DNA from: Melitaea cinxia
Taxonomy: Eukaryota; Arthropoda; Insecta; Lepidoptera; Nymphalidae
Direction of reading: 5' to 3'
Length of the DNA stretch: 64,000 nt
Assembly (NCBI RefSeq): GCF_905220565.1
Contig: NC_059417.1
Coordinates: 10,402,518-10,466,517 of the forward strand
Shown: in pieces, positions 9,896 to 21,185 of the stretch
Layout: each line of letters opens with the position of its first letter
How positions within the stretch are numbered: the first letter of the stretch is position 1
The notes under the pieces: generated by a model
What the model was told of the DNA's origin: nothing
Seen by the model: the letters and a program-made list of their open reading frames with translations, nothing else
The model's database searches: none
Made by a program: the position numbers and the translations under genes

Positions 9896-10135
9896 TGCTT
9901 TAGACCACACGACTGAAGTAAAACTTCTGCGCAATAGGCCTGCGCTGTGTCTTAGATATACAAAACGTAGCTGGCTATGAGAGAAAGATAAAAAGCAAAC
10001 TCTCACCTCTTTCTCTTGTTCCGTTCTCCTTGCCCGATCACACTTTTCGTAACGCTCTCGTCATACATTCACCAGCTGACTCTCGAAGTCAAGCGTGCGT
10101 GAAGAAGTTTTAGTTCATTCATAATTACAATACCT
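9896..10135 (+). repeat. Repeat E, copy 1
   Basis: Starts GTGTGCTTTAGACCACACGA and ends near GTCAAGCGTGCGTGAAGAAG. The same two ends and the middle words CCCGATCA and TTTTCGTAACGCTCTCGTC occur at 25905-26100 (+). A related copy is inverted at 48435-48610. About 200 bp, no ORF, class unknown. Confidence 0.55.
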
Positions 10136-10329
10136 TCAGAAGAATCTCTGAAACATATACATACATATGTTGGCGAATGCGTGTACGTTGCCATTAATAT
10201 TCAATTCTAAGCCTTTATTGAGTAATTTTATACGATTCAAATTAATACTTTTATTCTGTCCATACAGACTAAACTTTATTATACAAATAACAAGAGAATA
10301 CTTACCCGTTCATTTCTATTGTTATATTA

Positions 10330-10617
10330 TCTATACAAATAAATAAAATTGGAGTGTCTGTTTGTAATATTTAAAAAAATCGCTTTTTACTAAATGCATC
10401 ATGCTCATTTTTCACATTTTTTTGTCTGTCTGTTTGTTCCGGCTAATCTCTGAAACGGCTGGACTGATTATGACGGGACATTCGCTGGCAGCTAGCAGAT
10501 TTAATAAGGAGTAACTTAGGCTACTTTTTTTGGACATTTATTTATTTTATAACTCTGTGAACTGAAAAATATCTTTTTTGTTAAATTCCACGCGGACGAA
10601 GTTGCGGGCACAGCTAG
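10330..10617 (+). mobile_element. Helitron-like element, family H1, copy 2
   Basis: Starts TCTATACAAATAAATAAAAT after A and ends GTTGCGGGCACAGCTAG before T. These are clean Helitron-like termini (5'-TC, 3'-CTRR, no target duplication). Non-autonomous, 288 bp. Confidence 0.65.
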
Positions 10618-10919
10618 TATTAAAATAAAATTAATACCTTTTAAATATTGGTTAAATACGAAATTTACTGTAATTTGTACAATCCCTCGCGATAGTTTGT
10701 TTCTGAACGAATAGTTAATAACGCTTTTTAACCGAAATCAGAATAAGTGGAACGTTTCGAGTAAATAATTTAAATTTAAATGTGAATATTATCATCAATA
10801 ATGATACAATGAAACTACTATACTTAATGCAACACTTAGTCTCACGTTCATTTATGGCTGACATTTTTTTTACTTGTAGGTATTCAAATTACGTACTTCT
10901 TTTCACAACTAGACAAACG

Positions 10920-10967
10920 CCTTTTTTAACTGACTTCAAAAAAGGAGGAGGTTACTCAATTCGCCCG

Positions 10968-11000
<33 letters not shown>

Positions 11001-11385
11001 TTATTTCAATGTATGTCCGGGGATAACTCCGTCGTTTATGAACCGATTTTGATAATTCTTTTTTTGTTGGAAAGGAGATATCTCAGGTGTGGTACCACGA
11101 TAAGGAAACCAGGATCTGATGATGGGATCCCAGAGAAATCGAGGGAAACCCTTGAAAATCCGCACAACTTTTTACTGAGTGTACCGATTTTGATGATTTT
11201 TAATTTAATCGAAGCCGATCATGTGCTCACATTTAAATTACATCGAGATGTGATTACAACTTTTGGAGTAATCTTTGATAATGCGTATTTACTTGACCAT
11301 TTTTTTGTCTACCTACGTTGTATTACTTGTCGATGTAATTGAAGTCGGTTTTTTTCGTTTGCCAGCAAACACAATTATCCACATA
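10920..11385 (+). repeat. Repeat P, short copy
   Basis: Begins ACTGACTTCAAAAAAGGAGG and ends GTAATTGAAGTCGGTTTTTT then CGTTTGCCAGCAAACACAA. It contains one to two internal units (TTTTTACTGAGTGTACCGAT and CCTACGTTGTATTACTTG). A (TA)n tract sits at 10966-10996. The open frame running through it is not protein-coding. Confidence 0.65.
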
Positions 11386-12118
11386 TCAGAATTTAAAACG
11401 ACTATCCATTCTAAGAGTGTAAGATTCTAATGCGTAAAATGTGTTTACATTTCTTTAAAATTCAGAAAGCCACACAAAATTCTAACTTCTATTTCAAGAC
11501 TAAATACTAAGGCGTAATTATTAAAGTCACTTTATGATGGAGGACTGAAAATGAAAATTCCATGAATTTATTACATTACTCGCTTCAACCAATTCGATAA
11601 ATGTACATTATAACTGTAGTTAATTGCAAAGCCAGTAAATGCTAGTAAGTTGCAGTTAGTCAAAGGACTTTTATACGAAGAATTTAGTTAAATTGATTCA
11701 CTACGCTTCTCTAAGCGTTTTGTACGCTTATTACTCATACAGATTTAAGATTTTAATCACTAAAATTATTTAAAACGAGACATTTACTATGATTTATTTC
11801 TCAATTTTTTTTTTTTTTTTGCGTATTTACGCAGCACACGTAGGAGTAAGGAGGTAGTCCGGTATAAACACTTCTAATGCTGTCAACATCTACCCGCAAA
11901 CTGCACTCTCGTGAACAAGACATTCGTAAATTATGTCGAAATATCGAGCTCAGCAAAATAATAAACATGATAAGTACATACCCGTTTTAAATAATTTTAT
12001 TAATAAAAATAACTATGTTCATTTAAAATCTTTTTAATTTTTTTTCTAAATATACATTTTTTTATCCAACTCTGAGCATGAAACTTAAGACATTAGTTTA
12101 TTAGGATATACAGTGATA
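11386..12118. other. No gene recognised
   Basis: AT-rich sequence with a T16 run near 11804-11820. No frame or recognised element. Positions 11821-11945 (cysteine-poor, mixed composition, ending AACAAGACATTCGTA) share a word with 44166-44182 and may be repeat-derived. Confidence 0.35.
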
Positions 12119-12245
12119 TGATTGTGGCAAAGCATAGCAAGATATATCCTGCTCAAATCTGGAGCATCTCGCCTGGGGAAGTACCTCAACCATCAGGTGG
12201 ACCTTACGCTTTTTCACCGACCTCGTCGTACTAAAAAAAAAACAA
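12119..12245 (+). repeat. Retroposon B, internally deleted copy
   Basis: The 5' words (CAAGATATATCCTGCTCAAA and CTGGGGAAGTACCTC) are joined directly to the 3' words (CATCAGGTGGACC and CCGACCTCGTCGTAC) and an A10 tail. The middle is missing. Confidence 0.5.
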
Positions 12246-13090
12246 GGCCAATTTGGAAATATTTCACCTTAATAATGTTATTTATAGGAAGTTAAACAGC
12301 GAACAAAAGCGTATACCATTTAACATTCCCGAGAGGGTAATGCGTCGAATATACCCCTGTAATGAAACAAGGGATAACTAACGAAGCGATTAATTAAAGC
12401 CGCCAAGCTGTTTATTTAAGATAAATCTAATAGATTCAGACCATATACGAACAATGTCATATAAAGACAACCAATTAAATTATAAACATCATTTAAAAAA
12501 TTTATAATATTTAGATAGCGGTTTTGTGATACATTAAAAATGTGCGTATGATTCATACATGAGTGTCCGTTATCATGGCGTTATTAATTTATGTATATGT
12601 ATGTATTAATTATGTATCTTATATACATATATGATATGATTCCTGATTCTCTGTGATCCCCTTTACACAATAGGACAAATTAATTTTTGATATCAGTCTC
12701 GATTCCAAAATATCCTTAAAAATATATTTTAATCTTTGGAACATTAACCATAAATTTCAAAGCAAGTAAAGTCACAAAGGCCGCCATGTTAATATATCGA
12801 CCTTCACAAAGTCACACACAATTAATTGTGTGTCGAGTACAATTAGGAGCGGTTAGTGATCTCCTATCACCGTATTTACGACCTGTCTGTATGAAAGGTG
12901 TCAGAGTGACTACATAGATTAGCTAGCCAGCGGACCGTTTAATGACTTTTCGATCATACACGTTTACCCCACTTTTCTTGTTATATATATAAATAATTTA
13001 TTAACACCTGTAAATAATTGGGCGATCTTCTAAATACCGTTGTGCTCACTTTTTTTATATTTTTCTTAAATGTTTATGACGTTATTTTTG
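12246..13090. other. No gene recognised
   Basis: AT-rich sequence. A 20-bp perfect palindrome (ACACACAATTAATTGTGTGT) lies at 12814-12833. No coding or repeat family was recognised. Confidence 0.4.
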
Positions 13091-13096
13091 TTTTTA

Positions 13097-13555
13097 GGCG
13101 ACTTCCAAAAAAGGAGGAGGTTCACAATTCGACTGTATATTTTTTTTAATGTTACTTCAGAACTTTTGACTTGATGGACCAATTTCGACAAAAAAAAATT
13201 AATTAAAAGGTGTTGTGTGTCATTTGGTCCCATTTAAATTTATTTGCGATCTAACGACTACTTTTCGTGTTATATCTAATAATGCGTTTTTATTTGACTA
13301 TGTTTTCGTCGACCTACGTTGTATCATGCCACATAACTTTTTATTGGGTGTACCGATTTTATTTTTAATTTAATCAAAAGCTAGTATTTATCATTAGATC
13401 ACACTTAAAGTTTATCGAGATCTGATAACAACTTTTTGAGTAATTTTTGATAACGCGTTTTACTTGACTATTTTTACGTCTATCTTTACGTTGGTTTACT
13501 TGTTGATGTAATTGAAGTCGGTTTTTTTATTCGCTCGGGAGCAAATAAAATTATC
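13097..13555 (+). repeat. Repeat P, short copy
   Basis: Begins GGCGACTTCCAAAAAAGGAG and ends GTAATTGAAGTCGGTTTTTT followed by a CAAATAAAATTATCATAA-like end. Two internal ACTGGGTGTACC-type units. Confidence 0.65.
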
Positions 13556-13789
13556 ATAATTTAGTTTTTAACAATAATTTCTGAATTTAATCTCGAATAT
13601 TCATTACTGTATGTTAGATGGACAATTTTTAATTTGACTTATTTGGATGTTGACGATATTCTTAGTAACTTAAGAACACTTGTACAAAAAGTAGGCAACT
13701 ATCTAGATACCGATATTTTTTTTACTTTATTAATTTTGTATTTGTTGTTGTACTACTTGTTGGTGTTGACTTATGAATCAAAAATCAAA

Positions 13790-14100
13790 ATTAAAAAACA
13801 GCTTTATTCAAATAGGCTCCAAGAGTACTTTCGGATCGTCATTTTACAAATTAAAACTTTAAAAATCAATTATTATATTTGTAGAAGTGAAGCTACCACC
13901 GATTCGGAATGTAGATTCTGCAGAGAAGAATCGGCAAGAAACTCCACAGCTACTCTTTTGAAAATAATATATAAATTGTGTTTTAGTACAAAATTAGTAA
14001 TATTTTGCATGAAATACAGCGCCACTAAGTCCACACATCTTTATTGATAAATCCTTATGTAATCCTGCACCGAGTAATAAGCTTTATCTATTATTATTAT
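13790..14100 (+). repeat. Repeat D (CTTTATTCAAATAGG), copy 1
   Basis: Shares the words TTTATTCAAATAGGC, CGATTCGGAATGTAG, GAATCGGCAAGAAACTCC, ATGAAATACAGCG and AATCCTGCACCGA with 20888-21185. Shared words in reverse are at 28140-28378. No ORF of its own; it is probably a retroelement 3' end. Confidence 0.55.
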
Positions 14101-14224
14101 TTTAATAAAAACTTTAAATTTATGTTGATTAATGAATGAATAAATAAATAAATAAATGTTGCCGTCAATATTTTTTAAACTGATTGGAAATTGATAGTTC
14201 TGAAACTATCAAGTATAATCTATA

Positions 14225-14405
14225 TGAATATTATAGAGCTGAAGACTTTGTTTGGTTATTTGAGCGCGCTAATCTCGGGAACCACTGATTAGAATTGAAT
14301 AATTCATTGTGTTTTGGATAGTCCATGTCCTAAAAAAGGCTATATAAAATTTGACTAACTTTTTTTCTCAAATTAACGCGGTTGAAACTGCCGGGCAGAG
14401 CTAAA
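14225..14405 (+). repeat. Repeat G, copy 2
   Basis: TATTATAGAGCTGAAGACTT is followed by GCGCTAATCTCGGGAACCAC and ends near TTAACGCGGTTGAAACTGCC. It is homologous to 2035-2220 and 29893-30110. Confidence 0.5.
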
Positions 14406-14564
14406 GTATAAATATTATATAACTTTAAATACCGAAAAATATATATGGACATTAATAGACAAATTATATTTATACAAAAGTTGGATTTATAGCGAATACA
14501 GCTGTCTTTTCTTTTCTACACTTCGATTAGTACGAGTGCAAGTGTATAGTGCAATTGTTTAATG

Positions 14565-14671
14565 ATACAATACAATACAAATACTTTTTATTGTACACTA
14601 TCAGAGAAAAAAATTTACACCGAAAAAGAAAATATAGACATGTACAAAAGGCGGTCTTATCGCTAAAAAAG

Positions 14672-14703
<32 letters not shown>

Positions 14704-14740
14704 TCAAATATATATAAACATAATATATAAAAATACAAAT
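14565..14740 (-). repeat. Retroelement 3'-end repeat with (TA)n
   Basis: On + it reads CAAATACTTTTTATTGTACA and later AAAGGCGGTCTTATCGCTA, then a (TA)n tract at 14672-14702. On the - strand this gives a TGTACAATAAA-type end. Similar pieces are at 21765-21895, 35595-35715 and 49785-49880. Confidence 0.5.
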
Positions 14741-15400
14741 ATACATACGACTGATGAGAGGAAGGACCGGCTAAAGTCATTGTCAATAATATACATTTGC
14801 AGTAAATTAATTTATAAACTTAAAGTATATTTATAAACTTATAACGTGACTCATGAGTTTAATTAGTGTTTCTTTAAGTTAAAAGTGTCTAGTGATTGTG
14901 CCCGCCTTATCTTTACAGGATATGATTAGTAAAAAACACGCGTGGACTGCAACTGGTTAGTACGAGTGATTAGTAATCAGCGTAGTCAAGTGGATAGAAA
15001 CGTGATCTATTTTTTGCGAGTAACCCCGTCCCGCGCACCCTTCATACCCTTTCCCCCTTTCCGTTTGAAGAAATGTCGAAGTGGACCGAAGATACGATCT
15101 ATAAATTTGTATAGGACTATCAATAACCTGAATGTCTTTATAAATGTAAAGAGCCTAAATATAATGCAGACCATACTTGCTGTTCGACGCCCAACAATTG
15201 AATTTTAAGCGCAGGAGCTAAACAGTATTGGACACAACTAGCACTAAGGAATACCTGCACTCGCACAGATCAAAGTGTAAACTAGCCTTTAGGTTGTTAG
15301 AAGTAGGATGTTAGAAGTAGGATGTTAGAGGCTGATTTCGTTATTAATATATAGCACTATCTGAACCACGATTTCGTCTGCGTAATTTATATTGTAATTT
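14741..15400. other. Mostly unique sequence, no gene confirmed
   Basis: Includes a more GC-rich stretch (14995-15110) with a 13-codon frame MSKWTEDTIYKFV at 15073-15114. A tandem duplication of a 15-bp unit (GTTAGAAGTAGGAT) lies at 15297-15331. No supported gene. Confidence 0.35.
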
Positions 15401-15693
15401 ATTTATTGCCACATACATACATTCATTACTTAACGCGATAGTACATAATAAAATATTTTAATAAAATAATCACTAACCATAGCATATAACAAACAGAACA
15501 TCCCTTAGATTATGTTCAATAGATTTTTTATGTGATTATTTACAAAATAGAGTAAACAAAATAATGTCACGAAATTTAAGACGGTTATAATCAGGACAAT
15601 TGTGTTTTCTTCATTAATCTAATATATAAAATTCTCGTGTCGCGGTGTTTGTAGTTAAACTCCTCCGAAGCGGCTTGACCGATTCTTATGAAA

Positions 15694-15696
15694 TTT

Positions 15697-15727
<31 letters not shown>

Positions 15728-18700
15728 TTTTCAAAAGCACACTTACAACATACATATAAACATTTTAAAATTACAAATATATAATAACAAAGTATCTGAT
15801 ATGCATGTCACTTACAAGTGTACATAACATTTTGGAATACAATGTTTAAAAGCACAAAAAATCACAAATAATTAAAATATTTGAACTTTAAATATACCTA
15901 CATTAATATAGTTCAACACTTACAATATTCAAAAAAAAGAGTGACACCCCATCATCATCATCACAACCAAAATAATCAAAATCAAAAATAAAGATAAAAA
16001 ACCTATTATTATCATATACATTTATAAAATTAAACAATTGGACAATTTAATCAAAATAACGATTAGAAACAAATTATTAATTAATTCAATTAGAACAAAT
16101 TCATTAATTAAGTAATTAAGAATAGGGAAATAACAAAAGTCAAATCAAATTATCAAAAAATTCCAAATAGAAAGATTAAAATCAAAATCAAAATTAAATC
16201 AAAATCAAAATTAAATCAAAATCAAAGACAAATCAAAATCAAATTTAAAATTAAAATCAAAATCAAAATTAAAATCAAAATTAAAATTACTGTAAAATAA
16301 ATTAAAATAAATTAAATATATTTTTTAAACTAATCATGCATTTTATAATAATTAAGTAACTTACATCTAAAGACAGAGAGAGAGTCGTGAAAAATGTCAA
16401 TGCCTGGAATCGATTTACTGATACTATTATATTTGTTACACAAACGCACTAGAGGAGCTTGTTTCCCAATGTGAGACTTAACGCATGGAATGTAAAATAT
16501 CTTGTGCGCGTGGGTACTTCTGTGTGTCCTAGAGGGAACCGATATGATTATCCTCTCTGTTATTTCAGAATTGGTAACCCTATTATGTAATATATTGTGC
16601 AGGAAAGTCAGATCTGAAACCTCACGCCTACTCCGAAGAGAAATCATGTGGAACCCTGCCAAACGCTCCCCGTACACTTGTCTGTGCGAAAAATTGCTTT
16701 CGTAAAAAGCAAGATGCCTCGTGAAAACACGCTGAATGCTCTCAATACGTTGAGAGTGTATACTGTACTGAGGATTCCAGATAACACTGGCGTACTCAAG
16801 ACAGCTGCGCACTAGAGAATTATATAATATCGTTTTTGTTCGCCTTGAGAAACCCCGTGTGTTCCGCTTGATAAAACCAAGATTTCGTGCAGCTTTAACA
16901 ACTATATTATCAACATGTGCCACAAAAGTTAAACGGCCATCTATAATAACTCCTAAGTCTTTAATTTGTGACTTCTCTTGCAAGATAACATTTCCAATAG
17001 AGTAACTAGAGACAAGCGGCTTTTTCTTCCGGGTAAATTTTATATGGAAACATTTGCCTACGTTAAGAGTCATTTTATTGTGATGACACCATTCTATTAT
17101 ATTATTGAGATCGCTTTGCACCGAATCTATGTCTGAATTGGTTTTAACTATTTTGTATATTTTCAAATCGTCTGCAAATAGTGAACATCTACAATGTTTG
17201 ATAAACTGGGTTATGTCATTTATGAAAACAAGAAACAGAAGGGGGCCTAAATGAGAGCCCTGTGGAACCCCACTGTCAGCCAAGTACGTATCGGACTCAA
17301 AGCCATTAACAACAACTTTAAGAGGTCTTTTTGTTAAATACGATTGAAACCATCCAATAAGTGTATTCCCAATGCCATACTGTTGTAGTTTATTAATAAG
17401 TATTTGATGGTTTACTTTGTCGAAAGCGCAGCTAAAATCAGTATATATGGCGTCTACCTGGTCCCCCCCATCTATCGCCAGTGCCAAGTCCGAAGTGAAA
17501 ACCGTTAAATTAGTTTGCGTTGATAAACCATGCCTAAACCCGTGTTGCGAGTGTGTTATGATGTTGCTGAAATATTTACTGAGTGAGGGATACACAAGGC
17601 TCTCAAACAGCTTGGAAAAGCATGAGAGGATAGAAATCGGACGGTAGTTCTTAACGTCCGCTCGATCACCTTTTTTGTAAACTGGTACTATTCGAGCTCT
17701 TTTCCATTCGTCAGGAAAAATTCCATTTTTCAATGAACTGTTAAAAATGACAGTCAAAGGTAACGCAAGAGCATTTACACACCTTTTAACAAATATAGGA
17801 GGAATTCCGTCTGGACCCGGTCCCTTTCTTGGATCTAATGATTTAATTTTTTTTATAACCTCCACCTCATAGAATACTATTTTATTAAAAGTAGTCATAC
17901 AGTAAGAGCTATATGCGAATGGAGTGTTATGCAAATTATTTAAATTAATTGTATTCGTAAGCATAGTTTTGTTTCGGTAGGCGGACGAAAAGTGAGTGGC
18001 AAAAAAATTCGCTACTTCCCTACCACAACCAGTGCTTTCGCCATCCAGCGACATCGTTGTAGGCAGAAATTTCATATTACGCTTACTCTTAAAATAATTC
18101 CAAAATGACGATGGGTTCCTGGAAACATTTTGTTCGACATTATTCTTGTAATCATTATAACAATTATTAAACAAATCACGACAACGACTACGTAGTATTT
18201 CATACTCAAGCTTATCCCTAGGGTTACCATACTTACGATACCTGATACGAAGCCTCTCCTTCTCCTTTAGCAACTTAATAAGACTGTGTTTAAACCAGTT
18301 AGGGTATTTGGAGTTTCGATTTTTCCGTTTGGGTACCAATCGCTCTATTATATCGTACAGTACACTATAAAAAATCGTGACCATGGCATTGACATCCTCA
18401 CAATCAGCAAATCTGTGATACCAATCTATATTATTTAATTCTGCAACAATCCCCGTATAATCAGCCTTATAAAAATTGAAATGCATACAGACTTTGGGAC
18501 GGAGGTACGATATGCTGGAACACGAGAATCTTATCAACAGACTAGGGTGATACAAATCCAGCTTACTCAACAAGTCAAGAGGCTCAACTACTGTCACATT
18601 AGCCATATTACTAATTACCAAATCCAAAAGTCTGTCATCACAGTTCTTAATATTATTGTATTGATGCAAATCATTAGTAGATAGAAAATCAATTAATGAG

Positions 18701-18737
18701 TAACCGAGCACGTTATTGTAATTAGATGGAGTCATAC
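15694..18737 (-). mobile_element. Jockey/CR1-type LINE, 5'-truncated
   Basis: The ORF is followed by a long 3' region made of CAAAATCAAAAT-type words (16150-16320 on +). It ends in (AAAT)n (+ strand TTTA repeats at 15694-15730), the expected 3' tail. The short direct repeat ATGAAA is on both sides (15688-15693 and 18738-18743), a plausible target-site duplication. Most of the endonuclease is missing, so it inserted as a truncated copy. Confidence 0.65.
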
Positions 18738-18753
18738 ATGAAAACATGTGCAT
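16330..18753 (-). CDS. LINE ORF2: C-terminal endonuclease remnant plus reverse transcriptase
   Basis: An 807-residue open frame. Residues about 40-80 (RLLDLVISN and DLYHPSLLI) are the C-terminal edge of an APE-type endonuclease; its catalytic core is missing. The RT spans about 300-600: DPRKGPGPDGIPP at 307-319, NYRPISIL at 369-376, AIYTDFSCAFDKVNH from 435 (motif A), SGVPQGSHLGPLLF from 494, and FADD at 526-529. A C-terminal region has RSCLEYASVIWNPQ. The motifs place it in the Jockey/CR1 assemblage. The first six residues (MHMFSC) probably come from the flanking Helitron, so the retrotransposon part starts near MTPSNY. No stop or frameshift interrupts the remainder, but without the endonuclease it is unlikely to be autonomous. 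Confidence 0.8.
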   Translation of the reverse strand: MHMFSCMTPSNYNNVLGYSLIDFLSTNDLHQYNNIKNCDDRLLDLVISNMANVTVVEPLDLLSKLDLYHPSLLIRFSCSSISYLRPKVCMHFNFYKADYTGIVAELNNIDWYHRFADCEDVNAMVTIFYSVLYDIIERLVPKRKNRNSKYPNWFKHSLIKLLKEKERLRIRYRKYGNPRDKLEYEILRSRCRDLFNNCYNDYKNNVEQNVSRNPSSFWNYFKSKRNMKFLPTTMSLDGESTGCGREVANFFATHFSSAYRNKTMLTNTINLNNLHNTPFAYSSYCMTTFNKIVFYEVEVIKKIKSLDPRKGPGPDGIPPIFVKRCVNALALPLTVIFNSSLKNGIFPDEWKRARIVPVYKKGDRADVKNYRPISILSCFSKLFESLVYPSLSKYFSNIITHSQHGFRHGLSTQTNLTVFTSDLALAIDGGDQVDAIYTDFSCAFDKVNHQILINKLQQYGIGNTLIGWFQSYLTKRPLKVVVNGFESDTYLADSGVPQGSHLGPLLFLVFINDITQFIKHCRCSLFADDLKIYKIVKTNSDIDSVQSDLNNIIEWCHHNKMTLNVGKCFHIKFTRKKKPLVSSYSIGNVILQEKSQIKDLGVIIDGRLTFVAHVDNIVVKAARNLGFIKRNTRGFSRRTKTILYNSLVRSCLEYASVIWNPQYSIHSQRIESIQRVFTRHLAFYESNFSHRQVYGERLAGFHMISLRSRREVSDLTFLHNILHNRVTNSEITERIIISVPSRTHRSTHAHKIFYIPCVKSHIGKQAPLVRLCNKYNSISKSIPGIDIFHDSLSVFRCKLLNYYKMHD

Positions 18754-19427
18754 GTTGTACCCAATAGGTCTTAGAATCGAATAACATCAATTTTTCATCC
18801 CCTTAAATGTTAAGGGTAGTCCACCCCTATTTTTTTTTAGATAAATTATTTTTTTATTTTATTTTATTATGATTTGGCGTTGAAAAATACATACAACCCT
18901 AAATTTTCACCCTTCTACCACCAACCCCTATTTTTAAATAGCGTTTAGCGGCAAGACAACGTTTGCCGAGTCAGCTAGTATATAGAAAATAAAGCACTCG
19001 AAATACTCCGTTTGAACCTGTATAGCGTTCAAATCAAAATACTGCATACCCTCTGCTTTACCCTGGAAGTGTTCAAATATTTTTGAATATTCTAAGTGTT
19101 TATCAAATAATTTATTAGTTTATTATAGTGTTAAATATTTGTCAGACAAACAACAGCTTGATTTGTTTTGATTGTTCAAGAGTAATTTTGGTTGTTTGTT
19201 GAACGCGTTTGAATGTGTTGTGTTCTTCAAGTTTTTGATTTGATTGATGTTCTCTAGTACGTTTTAATGGGCATATTATTAATGCCCAACAATATTGTTT
19301 GGTGGATATACAATTTGATAAAGAATATTTTAAAATTTATTAGTAGAAAATTCTTAATTGAAAGAATCTCTACTTTTGGACATAGATAATAACCATGTGT
19401 ACATTGGCTACGGTAACCGCGCACCAT

Positions 19428-19565
19428 CAAGTTTTTTTTTTTTTTTTTTTAATATACAACTAGGTCGGCAAACAGGCGTACGGCTCACCTGATGATAAGC
19501 GATTACCGTAGCCTATAGACACCTGCAACACTAGCATCGCAAGCGAGTTGCCGACCCTATCCTCA
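19428..19565 (-). repeat. Retroposon B, 5'-truncated copy
   Basis: A T15 run (poly(A) on -) is followed by CAACTAGGTCGGCAAACAGG, GATGATAAGCGATTACCGTA and GCGAGTTGCCGACCCTATCC. The 5' half of the family is missing. Confidence 0.6.
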
Positions 19566-20138
19566 ATTCCCGACAAGAGCACTGGTACCGTATGTAACCG
19601 TGTGTTTGTTAACCTAGACGTAACAATAATAAAAATCCATAGCAAGGAAACGTATCTTAATCGAATATAATGTAATATATGTATATATCCATTAAATATA
19701 TGTCCTAAGCTTATTTTAATAAAACTGCCCTGGCCTGGCTCCCAGCCAGCGCAGCTGTCACTTAATATTATAATAAAATACCGTCGGTATCTGTAGAAAG
19801 GATAGATCTTGTTTGTAAACATCATCCTTCGAAGCAGAAGGGGTTTTTATTAATGCTATGTTATGGTGTTTTTGCTGTCCATAACGTTTTTCGAAATATG
19901 AATATACATTTTATAAAGTAATGTATTTTGTAGTTTTAACCCCAATAATATTTGTGACTATTTCTATACGGTGAGTCGGAGCCTTTTGTAGCCTATATTA
20001 GGTACATTGTATATATCATCTGGTTGTTACCTAAAATATCTACCAAATGCTTGAATTTGAAATATTCGTAATTTCTTCCAGCCTAAAGTTTTCCAATTTT
20101 TTTTGCTGATTTTTTGATTTTTCATTCTATAAAATTAA
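19566..20138. other. No gene recognised
   Basis: AT-rich. A chance frame on - crosses the B repeat and this interval. Nothing else was seen. Confidence 0.35.
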
Positions 20139-20350
20139 TGTAGGGCACAGCAGGAAATTTCCTGCTAAAAATATGGAGCAGCCCAACTGGGGTAGTACCT
20201 CGACCTTACAGAAGATCACAGCTAAATTATACTGTTTGCAGTATTGTGTCCATGTTGGTGAGTAAGGTGAGCAGAGCTACGGGCGAATTGGGGATGGAGT
20301 CGCTTGTTTGTTGACCAACTTAAATTTAAAAAAAAAAACCTTCTACGAGG
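20139..20350 (+). repeat. Retroposon B copy
   Basis: Starts TGTAGGGCACAGCAGGAAAT, continues GGGGTAGTACCTCGACCTTA, and ends CTTGTTTGTTGACCAACTTA with an A11 tail. It lacks part of the block before the tail. Confidence 0.6.
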
Positions 20351-20887
20351 TGTTTTCGAACTTTGCACTTACCAACACATTTACCGATTCAGTTTTATTT
20401 TAATAGGATGTCATTTTCGTATAAACGGTGATGATTTTCATATAGTACAATCAGGCAAAAACAGCCTTCAAGCATATATAAATTATAGCATTTTTAAATA
20501 GTAGTACATGCAGTAAAATAATACCTAAAGCTATGCTTAAAACGGCTAAAGCTTCAATCTCTAGTACACATAAAAGAAAGAGGCCCTCAGGGATGTAGCC
20601 CAGGGCACGTTATTTATTCATTACGATTCCGACCAAAAGAAATGTGACGTGTCGATATTAAGAAGTCATTTTTTTCTTTCTTAGAAATATTTTTCTTTTA
20701 TTTATCTTAGAGGAACTTGAGAAGTTGAGTTTCGATTTACCAATATCTTATTTTGCATCAGCAGACAATTGATTTGATCTATTTGGTTTCGTAATAAAAA
20801 ATCAGTATTCCCAATAATTCAGGATGAAAAAAAATATGATGGTTAGTTGACGCAATAGTCACAACACTAACTAGTCTAACAGTCGGA

Positions 20888-21185
20888 AATTCAAAATCAA
20901 AATCAAAAGCACTTTATTCAAATAGGCCATGAGCACTTTTTTGTCAATCATTGACACTTCTTTTTGATTATTATTTTCGTAAAAGTAAAGCTACCATCGA
21001 TTCGGAATGTAGTTTCTGCAGAGATTAATTGGCAAGAAATCCGCAGTTACTCTTTTGAAAATAATATATAAACTGTGTTTTAGTACAAAATTAGTAATAT
21101 CTTGAATGAAATACAGCATGACTAACTCCACACATCTTTATCAACATGTAATCCTGCACCGAATAATACGCTTTATCTACTAATT
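20888..21185 (+). repeat. Repeat D, copy 2
   Basis: Starts AAAATCAAAATCAAAAGCAC, then TTTATTCAAATAGGCC, and keeps the words TCGGAATGTAGTTTCTGCAG and AATCCTGCACCGAATAATAC. Confidence 0.55.

Larger units (their letters stand above)
15618..18978 (+). mobile_element. Helitron-like element H2, split by a LINE
   Basis: The left part starts TCTAATATATAAAATTCTCG after A (15618) and runs to GACCGATTCTTATGAAA (15693). The right part resumes at ATGAAAACATGTGCATG (18738) and ends GCCGAGTCAGCTAG before T (18978). The two halves have the Helitron 5'-TC and 3'-CTAG ends and add up to about 320 bp. The space between them is the Jockey/CR1-type LINE. Confidence 0.55.

Noticed and set aside
10782..11342. 186-codon open frame on +
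   Set aside because: It runs through a (TA)n tract and repeat P; the Ile-Tyr run comes from the dinucleotide repeat and no domain is present.
13634..14047. 137-codon open frame on +
   Set aside because: It crosses unrelated AT-rich sequence and repeat D, and has no domain or splice context.
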